Source of the DNA: UBA4665 sp036388555 | GTDB taxonomy: Bacteria > Patescibacteriota > Saccharimonadia > Saccharimonadales > UBA4665 | Assembly: GCA_036388555.1 (NCBI GenBank) | Contig: DASVRP010000003.1 | Coordinates: forward strand, 1 to 19,664 | Length of the DNA stretch: 19,664 nucleotides | Reading direction: 5' to 3' | Shown: piece after piece, positions 12,911 through 19,603 of the stretch | Numbering within the stretch: the stretch's first letter is position 1 | Layout: each line of letters opens with the position of its first letter | Translations under genes and position numbers: made by a program | Notes under the pieces: generated by a model | Told to the model about the DNA's origin: nothing | What the model saw: only the letters and a program-made list of their open reading frames with translations | Databases searched by the model: none

Positions 12911-14761
12911 ATGAAAAAACGATATTACGCATCTGGTTTTGCTGCCTGCCTGCTGCTGGCATTTTTGTGGTGGCCGCAGGGCGCACAGCAGGCGCAGCCG
13001 GTACAGCCCGCGGCGGGTAGCACGCGCAGGGATATGCCTGTCGGAAGCGAGGCGCCGCCGGCAGGGGCGAAAGATACAGCAATCCCCAGGCAGGATAGTA
13101 TAATTTCTGACCGTCCGGCCGCGGATAAGGCCGCCCCGGCTAACTCCACTGTCGCTGCGGTTGATGGCGGTCATCCGGCGGCTGTACAGCGTGAACAGGC
13201 GACCGTGACGATCGATGATACACAGTATCCCAAACGTGTCTATGAACCGCTCAGCACGCCGAACGACCCTTTGGCCAGCCAATGGTGGACCAGCAGCAGC
13301 AAGCTTGACCAGTCATGGGACGTCCCTACGGGCGGCAAACAGACAGTATTAGCCATCATCGACAGTGGTGTCGCCCTCCAACATGAGGAATTTGCCGGCC
13401 GCTGGGCAAACAACAGCGGTGAGACCGGCGCCGCAGCCAGCGAACAGCCATCGGCCTTGAACTGCGCCGACCGCGGCCTGCCGCTCAGTGCCAGCTGCAA
13501 TCTTATCGACGACGATGCGGATGGCCAGATTGATGATGAGACAGGCACTGCGGAATACCAGAATCCCTCGCGTCTGAATTGTACCGCCCAATCCAAGCCG
13601 CTCGACAAGTCATGCAACCGCGTCGACGACGACGGCAACGGTTACATTGACGATGCGGCAGGCTGGGATTTCGTCAATAACGACAATTCGGTGCAGGCCG
13701 GCGAACTCAATCCGTACGGTACGGGTACGGTCCACGGCACCATGGTAGCGGGTGTAGCCGCCGCGACCGGCAACAACGGCAAGGGGCTGGCGGGCGCCGA
13801 TTGGTACACCAGGATCCTACCGGTCCAGGCGCTCGACGATGATTCCTACGGAGATACGGTCAGCGTCGGCCGGGCGATATACTATGCCATCTCGCGGCGG
13901 GTCGATGTGATCAGTATCAGCCTGGGCACGAACGCGCCCGATGCCTATGTCGAGTCGGCGGTCCAGGCTGCCGCCGCGGCCGGTATCACCGTCGTCGCAG
14001 CAGCCGGCAACGACGGCTGTAACTGCATGCTCTATCCGGCACATTATCCTGAAGTCCTGGCGGTCGGGGCGCTGGATAGTGGCAATCAGCGTGCCGGCTT
14101 CAGTTCATGGGGGTCAGGCCTGGATATCATGGCTCCAGGAAGCGGCATGACGACGACGACCTGGTCAGCTGCTCAGCCAACCAGCGGCTATGCCAGCAAT
14201 GTCGGCGGTACGTCGTTCTCGGCGCCGCTGGTCGCCGGAATGGTGACAAGGTTGCTCAGCGCCCAGCCCGATGCCGTGCCGCTGCAGCTGGCTGCCGCCC
14301 TGACGGAGAATACCAACCGGCTGGGGCTAGTTACCGGCATCCCGCATGACGTGACTATCGGGTACGGAGCGATTGATGCACACAAAGCGCTACAGCGCAT
14401 GACGACGCCCCGCGTCAGCCAGAATACATACGTCTTCAATCCGGTAAGCCGGGGAGATTACTTGTCGGGCCGGAGCATCACACTGTACCCCGCAGAGAAA
14501 GTCACGGAACATTACAGGGCATACCAGTGTGCCAGCGGTACATATGGCACGACCACAGTCTACGAATCAACGAAGCCGAACACCTCATTCTTTACGGTCA
14601 GTCCTTCGGAGCAATCGCAGTCGAGTGCCCGTGGCTATGCAGTCTCGGTGTTCGGGCTGGTCTGTCTGGAGCAGCCGCATGACACGGTCACGTCGGTCCG
14701 GAATCTCAATATATTCAAGGAATTCAGAAACGATTACCGCAAGGCGCCCGACAGTCCGTAG
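12911..14761 (+). CDS. Secreted subtilisin-like serine protease (S8)
   Basis: A 616-residue exported protease. A signal peptide (KKRY plus a hydrophobic core, about 1-28) leads into a low-complexity Ala/Pro-rich linker to about 100. The S8 catalytic residues are all present: D151 in AIIDSGV, H275 in VHGTMVAG, oxyanion N367 in AAAGNDG, and S435 in GGTSFSAP. Between Asp and His there is a tandem insert of two similar units 39 residues apart, each with a Cys pair (C185/C196 and C224/C235) and an acidic Ca-binding loop (DDDADGQIDD, DDDGNGYIDD). Residues about 500-616 form a C-terminal region of unknown fold with two cysteines. The protein probably degrades extracellular or host-surface proteins; this is inferred. 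It has its own promoter. Confidence 0.92.
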   Translation: MKKRYYASGFAACLLLAFLWWPQGAQQAQPVQPAAGSTRRDMPVGSEAPPAGAKDTAIPRQDSIISDRPAADKAAPANSTVAAVDGGHPAAVQREQATVTIDDTQYPKRVYEPLSTPNDPLASQWWTSSSKLDQSWDVPTGGKQTVLAIIDSGVALQHEEFAGRWANNSGETGAAASEQPSALNCADRGLPLSASCNLIDDDADGQIDDETGTAEYQNPSRLNCTAQSKPLDKSCNRVDDDGNGYIDDAAGWDFVNNDNSVQAGELNPYGTGTVHGTMVAGVAAATGNNGKGLAGADWYTRILPVQALDDDSYGDTVSVGRAIYYAISRRVDVISISLGTNAPDAYVESAVQAAAAAGITVVAAAGNDGCNCMLYPAHYPEVLAVGALDSGNQRAGFSSWGSGLDIMAPGSGMTTTTWSAAQPTSGYASNVGGTSFSAPLVAGMVTRLLSAQPDAVPLQLAAALTENTNRLGLVTGIPHDVTIGYGAIDAHKALQRMTTPRVSQNTYVFNPVSRGDYLSGRSITLYPAEKVTEHYRAYQCASGTYGTTTVYESTKPNTSFFTVSPSEQSQSSARGYAVSVFGLVCLEQPHDTVTSVRNLNIFKEFRNDYRKAPDSP

Positions 14762-14779
14762 CCACGCCTTGCAGCGGAC

Positions 14780-14788
14780 TGATATCAT
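14780..14788 (+). promoter_or_regulatory. Extended -10 of the reductase gene
   Basis: TGATATCAT (TATCAT at 14783-14788) ends six bases before the ATG at 14795. AGGAG at 14789-14793 is only one base from the ATG, too close to act as a normal Shine-Dalgarno. Confidence 0.5.
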
Positions 14789-14794
14789 AGGAGT

Positions 14795-15397
14795 ATGAGA
14801 AAACTGATCGTACTGACATTCGTGTCCCTGGACGGCGTCATGCAGGCTCCCGGCGGCAAGGGCGAAGACCCCTCGGGTGGGTTTGAGCTCGAGGGCTGGA
14901 CCGTGCCGTTCTTCGATGAGAAGGCCGGAGAGATGATGGGCCGGCAGATGGGCCAGCCATTCGACATGCTGCTCGGCAGGAAGACATATGACATCTTCGC
15001 CTCCTACTGGCCGGAGCATAATGATGCGACGGGTGCCGGCATCAACGCCGCCACCAAATATGTCGTCACCACCCATCCGGTCGATACTTCGTGGGAAAAG
15101 ACGGTGCCCGTGACCGGCGATGTCGTGGCCGGTATCAAATCCCTGAAGCAGGAGGACGGCCCGATGCTGCAGGTCCATGGTAGCAGCAACCTCATCCAAA
15201 CGCTGCTGGCACACGACCTGGTGGACGAACTGTGGCTCAAGACCTTTCCGGTAATACTCGGCAAAGGCAAGCGCCTGTTCGGCGAAGGGACCGTACCTGC
15301 GGCGTTCAAGCTGACCGGATCCGAAGTCACTCCGAGCGGTGTCGTTTTTGCCTCATATGTCAGGGACGGCGGGGTGAAGGTTGGGTCGTTCTCGTAA
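14795..15397 (+). CDS. Dihydrofolate reductase-like / RibD C-terminal domain protein
   Basis: A 200-residue protein of the RibD-C/DHFR-like family that binds NAD(P)H; many members (YyaP/YwjB type) have no proven substrate. Family features are MRKLIVLTFVSLDGVMQAPGG, MLLGRKTYDIFASYWP, KYVVTTHP, the nucleotide-binding segment MLQVHGSSNLIQTLLAHDLVDEL and FPVILGKGKRLFGEG. It is a single domain without the RibD deaminase, so a role in riboflavin synthesis cannot be assumed. Such proteins are common in accessory regions, often next to transporters, and a putative EamA transporter follows here. The start is firm from the conserved N-terminus. Confidence 0.88.
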   Translation: MRKLIVLTFVSLDGVMQAPGGKGEDPSGGFELEGWTVPFFDEKAGEMMGRQMGQPFDMLLGRKTYDIFASYWPEHNDATGAGINAATKYVVTTHPVDTSWEKTVPVTGDVVAGIKSLKQEDGPMLQVHGSSNLIQTLLAHDLVDELWLKTFPVILGKGKRLFGEGTVPAAFKLTGSEVTPSGVVFASYVRDGGVKVGSFS

Positions 15398-15413
15398 AGT
15401 ACGTACCAAGTTA

Positions 15414-15423
15414 CCGCTAGCGG
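15414..15423 (+). repeat. Perfect palindrome at the -35 position of the EamA promoter
   Basis: CCGCTAGCGG, a perfect 10-base palindrome covering the place where a -35 (15414-15419) would lie for the -10 at 15437-15442. It could be an operator or chance. Confidence 0.35.
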
Positions 15424-15436
15424 CACGATAGTAGGC

Positions 15437-15442
15437 TATAAT
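15437..15442 (+). promoter_or_regulatory. -10 box of the EamA gene, decides the start codon
   Basis: TATAAT at 15437-15442 overlaps the first ATG (15441) and ends seven bases before the second in-frame ATG (15450). The second ATG is therefore the likely start of a leaderless message. Confidence 0.6.
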
Positions 15443-15449
15443 GGCCAGC

Positions 15450-16346
15450 ATGTGGTTCCCTCTCTCCTTGCTGGCATTGCTGATGCTGGTCCTGCGCCGG
15501 TCGACCGAGAAGCAGTTAGCGAGCAACATCAACAGTATGGCGATGACATGGCTGCAGCAGGCTATGGCGATACCGTTCATCATCGGGACCCTGTTTTTTG
15601 CAAAATTTTACCTGCCGGGTGAGCTTTCGGCTCAATTCTGGCAGTTGCTTGCCGTGTATGTCGTCCTCAGTTCGCTGGACCTGTTCCTGTACTTCAAAGC
15701 AATCAGTATGGCGGACATCAGCCATGTCGCACCGCTCATGACCCTTTTTGCGGTAGGCAATCTTATCGGTGCCTATCTCGTACTCGGGCAGGTGCCTACG
15801 ATCTATGGCGTATTCGGTGCGATACTGATCATGGCAGGCGCATATCTTGTAAGTGTCGCTAAAAGCCGCGACAAATTACGTGCCAAAGCCAACCGGACTG
15901 TCCTGCTGCTCGTTTTAGCTGCAGTAGTGCTCCGCAGCTACTATTCGAATATCGAAGTCATAATGCTGAGGGAAAGTAACCCGACAAGTTACAACTTCTA
16001 TACATCTATCCTGACAATTCCGTTCGTACTGCTCATTTCCTGGATCATAGTCAGGCAGCGGCCTGGAAAATATGAAAAATACTGGACTAACGTGCGCAGT
16101 GGAGTAAAGCGGTATTTCTGGCCCCTGCTTATCATCGGAATCACCTACACGGTCAACATGCTGGCTACATATGAAGCGAAGGTGATCAGCCCCAATGCCG
16201 CTTATGTCGGTGCTGTCAAGTCAGCGGCAGTGCTACCGATCGTGCTCATCGGTATTCTGTTCTTCAAAGAGAAGGTTGTCAGACTGCAATGGGTTGGGCT
16301 CGGTCTGATCGTGCTGGGCCTCGCTGCACTTGCGGTCAATATATGA
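15450..16346 (+). CDS. EamA/DMT-family membrane transporter
   Basis: A protein of about ten membrane helices with the two-repeat organisation of drug/metabolite transporters. The first EamA repeat ends in SMADISHVAPLMTLFAVGNLIGAYLVLGQ and MAGAYLVSVAKS. The second ends in VKSAAVLPIVLIGILFFKEK and GLGLIVLGLAALAVNI, the usual position of the family's closing helices. The central loop (SRDKLRAKANR) is basic. Substrate cannot be told from sequence; amino acids or other small metabolites are typical. I place the start at 15450 (298 residues) rather than 15441 (301 residues) because the -10 box overlaps the earlier ATG. It is convergent with the AHSA1 gene; the gap of 54 bases holds the palindrome GTTACC-T-GGTAAC (16376-16388). 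Confidence 0.85.
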   Translation: MWFPLSLLALLMLVLRRSTEKQLASNINSMAMTWLQQAMAIPFIIGTLFFAKFYLPGELSAQFWQLLAVYVVLSSLDLFLYFKAISMADISHVAPLMTLFAVGNLIGAYLVLGQVPTIYGVFGAILIMAGAYLVSVAKSRDKLRAKANRTVLLLVLAAVVLRSYYSNIEVIMLRESNPTSYNFYTSILTIPFVLLISWIIVRQRPGKYEKYWTNVRSGVKRYFWPLLIIGITYTVNMLATYEAKVISPNAAYVGAVKSAAVLPIVLIGILFFKEKVVRLQWVGLGLIVLGLAALAVNI

Positions 16347-16400
16347 GGCAACCGTATCTGATGCTTTCAAATCGCGTTACCTGGTAACTCTTCAATCAAT

Positions 16401-16871
16401 TCAGCCCTCGACTAACTCTGCTAAGGCGTCATAGCCGGCACGTGAACCGTCTTCCATGCCACTGGCGACCATGCCGTCACGGTCGGCGACTGATTGGAAG
16501 ACGGAGACGCTCTTGATGGTCGTCTTGCCATCCTGTTCGGTGAAGTGCATCGTCTCCATCAATGCATGGCCTTTTTCGGGCAGTCCTTCGAACTCGAAGG
16601 TCCAGATGATGCGTTCGTTCAGGGCTACCTCATGGAATACGCCGTGAAAATTATATTCGCCGTTCTCATCGCTCTGGACGATCCGCCATGATCCGCCGGA
16701 GCGGGGCTCAAAGGTATCTGCTTTGGTCTCAAACGTCTTGCCACCCCACCATCTGACGACTTTTTCCGGGTTGACGAATGCGTCGAACACTTTGTCTACA
16801 GGTGCATTGAATGTCCTTTCGATGCTCAGGCTCTGGGTGTTCGGCTCAACGGTAAATTTCGTTTCGTTCAT
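16401..16871 (-). CDS. AHSA1-type SRPBCC (START-like) domain protein
   Basis: A 156-residue protein of the AHSA1/SRPBCC family, a helix-grip fold that binds hydrophobic ligands. Diagnostic features are SIERTFNAPVDKVFDAFVNPEKVVRWWGGK near the start, GGSWRIVQSDENGEYNFHGVFHEV and ERIIWTFEFEG in the sheet, and the long C-terminal helix VASGMEDGSRAGYDALAELV. The open frame extends upstream to 16973, but I use the ATG at 16871 because AAGGAG lies about seven bases upstream and the family begins there. Use of the longer frame would overlap the ArsR gene. ArsR-AHSA1 pairs of this kind are common in bacteria and the regulator probably controls both. Ligand unknown. Confidence 0.88.
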   Translation of the reverse strand: MNETKFTVEPNTQSLSIERTFNAPVDKVFDAFVNPEKVVRWWGGKTFETKADTFEPRSGGSWRIVQSDENGEYNFHGVFHEVALNERIIWTFEFEGLPEKGHALMETMHFTEQDGKTTIKSVSVFQSVADRDGMVASGMEDGSRAGYDALAELVEG

Positions 16872-16920
16872 GATATTCTCCTTACTTATGATTATTGTTC
16901 CCATTTTATATCCCACTCTG

Positions 16921-17253
16921 TCAGGTCCCGTCCTCCTTTCTGAGTAATTCATCCAAGGCATCAAACCGTTCATTCATGTAACGCTTGTAGGCTTCCAGAT
17001 GCTGCATCGCCACCTGTATTGATTCGGGATTCGCCATGATGACCTTCTCCTTTCCCCGTTTCTGCTTGATGATCAGTTTCGCCTTTTCCAGGACATTCAG
17101 ATGTTTGGCGACCGCCGAGAAAGACATGTCATAATCATCGGCCAGGGAAGAGATGGTCAGCTCCGCCTGATAGACGCGCGCCAGGATATCCCGCCGCGTC
17201 GCGTCGGCGAGTGAATGAAAGATATCATCTAGTAGAAAGTCATATTGAACCAT
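16921..17253 (-). CDS. ArsR-family winged-helix transcriptional regulator
   Basis: A 110-residue helix-turn-helix repressor. The order FHSLADATRRDILARVYQAELTISSLADDYDMSFSAVAKHLNVLEKAKLIIKQKRGKEK is the classical ArsR fold: recognition helix near MSFSAVAKHLNVLE, then a wing with RGKEKVI. There is no cluster of metal-binding cysteines, so it is not a metal sensor of the ArsR type; the group paired with AHSA1 genes is usually of this cysteine-free kind. It is the first gene of a two-gene operon with the AHSA1 protein (49 bases apart) and probably represses its own promoter. It may sense a small hydrophobic ligand through its partner, but that is speculation. Confidence 0.9.
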   Translation of the reverse strand: MVQYDFLLDDIFHSLADATRRDILARVYQAELTISSLADDYDMSFSAVAKHLNVLEKAKLIIKQKRGKEKVIMANPESIQVAMQHLEAYKRYMNERFDALDELLRKEDGT

Positions 17254-17261
17254 ACGGTTGA

Positions 17262-17290
17262 ATATTAATCTTACATGATGAGCGTGTCAA
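17262..17290 (-). promoter_or_regulatory. Promoter of the ArsR-AHSA1 operon
   Basis: Minus strand: -35 TTGACA (17290-17285), 17 bases, -10 TAATAT (17267-17262). The -10 ends eight bases before the ATG at 17253, which predicts a leaderless message. An ArsR operator may overlap, but no clean palindrome is seen. Confidence 0.75.
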
Positions 17291-17334
17291 GTAAAAATTA
17301 AGATAATGCACCAAGCTTGTAATGCTTCAGTAGT

Positions 17335-17745
17335 CTATACATGCAGCTGAGGATTGAAAACTTCGAGGAACTTCTCTACATTTGAGAATAGGTTTTCTTT
17401 CCTGGCCTCATCGACAGTGAAATGCCTTAGCTCCTGGCATTCATCAGAAGGAGTGAAGTTCAGGTCTTTCACTTTCATTTCATAGATTACATTTGCCATG
17501 TACGTATCGTGTCCATCTTTTGGTGAGGTAACGAAATATTTAGGCGAAGGCGAGATATGGATGACTTCCAAACCCATTTCTTCTTGGATCTCCCGTTTCA
17601 GGCCGATGATCGGATCTTCACCGTGGTCGAGGCCGCCGCCAGGTAATTCCCATTTACCGTGATCTTCTTTGACCAGCATGAACCTGCCGGTCTCATCGAC
17701 GACAAGCCCTTTGATACTAACGCGGTAATAACATGGCTCATTCAT
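17335..17745 (-). CDS. Nudix hydrolase
   Basis: A 136-residue Nudix enzyme, a family that cleaves nucleoside diphosphates linked to another group. The Nudix box is exact: G-x5-E-x7-REUxEExGU, seen as GLDHGEDPIIGLKREIQEEMGL (about 38-59). The strand before it, GRFMLVKEDHGKWELPGG, is also typical. The substrate cannot be inferred; mutagenic dNTPs, sugar-nucleotides or mRNA caps are possible. AAGGAG lies about nine bases upstream of the ATG. It follows a histidine phosphatase gene by 21 bases on the same strand, so the two probably form an operon that removes phosphate from small metabolites. Confidence 0.92.
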   Translation of the reverse strand: MNEPCYYRVSIKGLVVDETGRFMLVKEDHGKWELPGGGLDHGEDPIIGLKREIQEEMGLEVIHISPSPKYFVTSPKDGHDTYMANVIYEMKVKDLNFTPSDECQELRHFTVDEARKENLFSNVEKFLEVFNPQLHV

Positions 17746-17766
17746 AACTTCTCTCCTTGATTAGTA

Positions 17767-18354
17767 TTAACCTACGAACTTCTCAAACGACGTAACTGCG
17801 CCATTTTCAAATGTGAACCTGCCGATGTAGTCATGCGGATAGGCCTCGCTGATATTATGCGCGCCGAAATCCTGACCAATATGACTAGCGCGAAGGGCGG
17901 CCATGACACCGGAATGACAGACAAGAGCTATGTAGGCATCGGTGTGAGCGTCGTTAATCTCTGAAATGGCAGTGAAAACCCTCGTCTGCATCTGGTCGAG
18001 GGATTCACCATTCGGCGGAGTGTAGTGTGTGTCCCTATCCAGTCTAGGATACAGCTTATACGCCTCTGCGCTGAACATGTTCGCGGCGTCACCATAGCTG
18101 ACTTCGCGCAGTCCAGGATGGCGGTGGATTTGTTTGGTAAATTGTAAGCCACGGGCGATTTCGTACGCAGTGATAAACGCCCGGCCAAGGTCGCTGGAAT
18201 ACATCTCATCGATGGGAGTTTTGGCTAGTTTCCTGATGACGGTCTGGGTCGGCACGAGGCCGTTTTCTGTGAGGGGAGTGTCAATCCAGCCGGAAAGCCG
18301 CTTCACCCGGTTGTTCTCGGTCTCGCCATGCCGGATGATATAGAAGGTGTTCAT
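17767..18354 (-). CDS. Histidine phosphatase (phosphoglycerate mutase-like)
   Basis: A 195-residue member of the histidine phosphatase superfamily. The phosphate-accepting histidine is H9 in the RHGE motif (FYIIRHGETENN), followed by GWIDTPLTENG, and the second catalytic histidine is in ALVCHSGVMAAL (about residue 146). SSDLGRAFITAYEIA and ESLDQMQTRVF are the usual middle blocks. The family includes phosphoglycerate mutases, cobalamin-phosphatases and others, so the substrate is open. It is the first gene of a pair with the Nudix hydrolase. The ATG at 18354 lies six bases after a TATACT -10 box. Confidence 0.88.
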   Translation of the reverse strand: MNTFYIIRHGETENNRVKRLSGWIDTPLTENGLVPTQTVIRKLAKTPIDEMYSSDLGRAFITAYEIARGLQFTKQIHRHPGLREVSYGDAANMFSAEAYKLYPRLDRDTHYTPPNGESLDQMQTRVFTAISEINDAHTDAYIALVCHSGVMAALRASHIGQDFGAHNISEAYPHDYIGRFTFENGAVTSFEKFVG

Positions 18355-18360
18355 CAGGGA

Positions 18361-18369
18361 AGTATAGCA
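18361..18369 (-). promoter_or_regulatory. Extended -10 of the histidine phosphatase-Nudix operon
   Basis: Minus strand TGCTATACT, with TATACT at 18366-18361, ending six bases before the ATG at 18354. The -35 is weak. This predicts a leaderless message. Confidence 0.6.
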
Positions 18370-18456
18370 AACTGCATAGTTTTTATATTATCGTCCAGGA
18401 ATTGAAGGGCTTGAGAATTTATTACATAACAGTTATTAACCGCATCAATTAAATAA

Positions 18457-19178
18457 TCATCGAAGAATGCCGGTGTCCTGACCGCGTGGAAACTTGGTTA
18501 TCGCAGCCTTTGTCGCAAGACGAGCTGTTAGTTTCTTCCTATTAGCGTATATCACCTCACCCAGTGAGCTTCCAGTTCGCGTTTGAGCCAAGGAACTTAC
18601 AAGTAGAACGGTTTGAGCAAGCGCTTCGGCTACTCTCAGTTCTTGCAGCCGAGTCCATCCATCGTCTAAATCAAGAACTCGCGCCATGCGAGCTGACTTG
18701 CCTAATTGATGCGATAGTTCACCAAGCACAAGCTGTGCGGTCTCTATGTTTCCTTCTTTAACTCTCGTACTAACTTCTTTGGAACTCAAGCCATATAGAG
18801 CTCGTACAGCCGGTACATCCCACTCAATATCGGCAATCCGAGCAACAGTATCGATATCGGATAGTTTTATCTCCCCTTCTGGCAGTTTGTCTGCTACAGA
18901 ACTATGCCCAAATGTGCCTTCAAGATAAAATCCCTCGTTCAGCGCTACTGCTTCGGCAGTCCAGAGTACATCACCCATTTCAGATGTTATATCTTCTGAT
19001 GAACCATTCACCAATGCTTCATCAGCTCTGCGGCTTCTTCTTGTAATTTTGCACGGACATGTTTCTGAGCCTTATAGGAGCCGATGGGGTGAATCCAGTT
19101 TGTTGCTACATATGCTTCATATTCTCCGAGAGTAGTTATCGGAGTTAAGACTTCAGGAGCATGAGCGTATTCGGACAT
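18457..19178 (-). pseudogene. MazG-like nucleotide pyrophosphohydrolase, frameshifted
   Basis: Two overlapping minus-strand frames together give one MazG-like protein. The first (19178-19008, 56 residues) contains TLGEYEAYVATNWI and the metal-binding LQEEAAEL, then runs into a TGA. The second (TTG at 19014 to 18457, 185 residues) continues at once with EALVNGSSEDITSEMGDVLWTAEAVALNEG, the second acidic motif, and later YANRKKLTARL. MazG-type enzymes hydrolyse NTPs or dNTPs and need both acidic motifs in one chain, so the split is likely to abolish activity. One extra base between about 19015 and 19026 would restore a single frame. No slippery heptamer is seen. This is either a genuine recent frameshift or a sequencing error. 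The promoter looks intact. Confidence 0.75.
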
Positions 19179-19184
19179 AAAAAA

Positions 19185-19213
19185 ATAATACCATATAATT
19201 AGTATTATTACAA
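19185..19213 (-). promoter_or_regulatory. Promoter of the MazG-like gene
   Basis: Minus strand: -35 TTGTAA (19213-19208), 17 bases, extended -10 TGG plus TATTAT (19190-19185). The -10 ends six bases before the ATG at 19178, so the message should be leaderless. Confidence 0.6.
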
Positions 19214-19232
19214 TTTCAAAGGTCCAGTTGGG

Positions 19233-19281
19233 CGGCGCACGTTAATCTGTGCGCCGAGTGTACTCGGGGAACAGACTAACG
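19233..19281 (-). other. Intergenic element with competing hairpins, possible structured RNA
   Basis: Two mutually exclusive folds are visible. Fold A: CGGCGCAC (19233-19240) with GTGCGCCG (19249-19256), eight perfect pairs. Fold B: arms 19240-19250 and 19271-19281, eleven pairs, closing an inner CCGAG/CTCGG stem (19254-19258 and 19263-19267). Fold B is unbroken on the minus strand (one G-U pair) but has an A-C mismatch on plus, which favours minus-strand RNA. Confidence 0.45.
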
Positions 19282-19322
19282 ACCGAACCACGTTCAGTAA
19301 CACGACTGCAATCATGCCATAT

Positions 19323-19343
19323 AAAAAAGCCCTCGAAGGGGCT
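19323..19343 (-). terminator. Terminator of tRNA-Lys
   Basis: Minus strand hairpin AGCCC-CTTCGA-GGGCT followed by TTTTTT, beginning 14 bases after the tRNA CCA end. Confidence 0.8.
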
Positions 19344-19356
19344 GATTCTACTAGAC

Positions 19357-19433
19357 TGGAGGGTCCAGTGGGGCTCGAACCCACGACACCCTGCTTAAAA
19401 GGCAGGTGCTCTAACCAGCTGAGCTATGGACCC
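19357..19433 (-). tRNA. tRNA-Lys (anticodon TTT)
   Basis: A complete 77-base cloverleaf on the minus strand: acceptor GGGTCCA/TGGACCC (7 perfect pairs), D arm GCTC/GAGC, anticodon stem CCTGC/GCAGG around loop CTTTTAA (anticodon TTT, lysine), variable loop GTGTC, and T arm GTGGG/CCCAC with loop TTCGAGC. CCA is encoded. The discriminator base is U (CCC-T-CCA), which is unusual for a bacterial tRNA-Lys, where A is normal. It has promoter candidates upstream and a terminator downstream, so it is transcribed alone. Confidence 0.95.
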
Positions 19434-19501
19434 AGAAATGTCCGGTGGACATGTACTGTCGACGCTAGCGAAGCGTCTCTGGATATCGCGTAACTCCTTA
19501 C

Positions 19502-19529
19502 ATTATGTATATTTAGCGCTAAAAGTCAA
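19502..19529 (-). promoter_or_regulatory. tRNA-Lys promoter, proximal
   Basis: Minus strand: -35 TTGACT (19529-19524), 16 bases, -10 CATAAT (19507-19502). Between the predicted start near 19495 and the tRNA are two small palindromes, GACGC/GCGTC (19460-19476) and ATGTCC/GGACAT (19439-19453), which may help 5' processing. Confidence 0.6.
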
Positions 19530-19574
19530 TCTGTGGCAAACTAGAACTGATAACAGCTCTTCGGTTAACTCGGT

Positions 19575-19603
19575 ATTATGTAGCTACAATTAACTAGTTT
19601 CAA
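19575..19603 (-). promoter_or_regulatory. tRNA-Lys promoter, distal (possible)
   Basis: Minus strand: -35 TTGAAA (19603-19598), 17 bases, -10 CATAAT (19580-19575). A tandem second promoter for the tRNA. The remaining bases to the window end hold short open minus-strand frames only, possibly the tail of a gene outside the window. Confidence 0.5.

Noticed and set aside
14585..15214. 209-codon minus-strand open frame
   Set aside because: It is the shadow of the subtilisin end and the RibD-like reductase, both of which have clear family motifs.
16376..16388. GTTACC-T-GGTAAC palindrome as a bidirectional terminator between convergent genes
   Set aside because: The stem is short with a one-base loop and has no T-run on either side.
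19008..19060. Programmed -1 frameshift in the MazG-like gene
   Set aside because: No X-XXY-YYZ slippery heptamer occurs in the overlap region; a plain mutation or sequencing error is simpler.
19240..19281. Integron attC-like site (GTTA-containing imperfect inverted repeat)
   Set aside because: The arms do not fit the RYYYAAC/GTTRRRY core consensus and there is no integrase or cassette array.
19338..19349. GGGGCTGATTCT, identical to the usual start of tmRNA
   Set aside because: What follows is the reverse complement of tRNA-Lys, with no tmRNA fold or tag reading frame; the hairpin here is the tRNA terminator.
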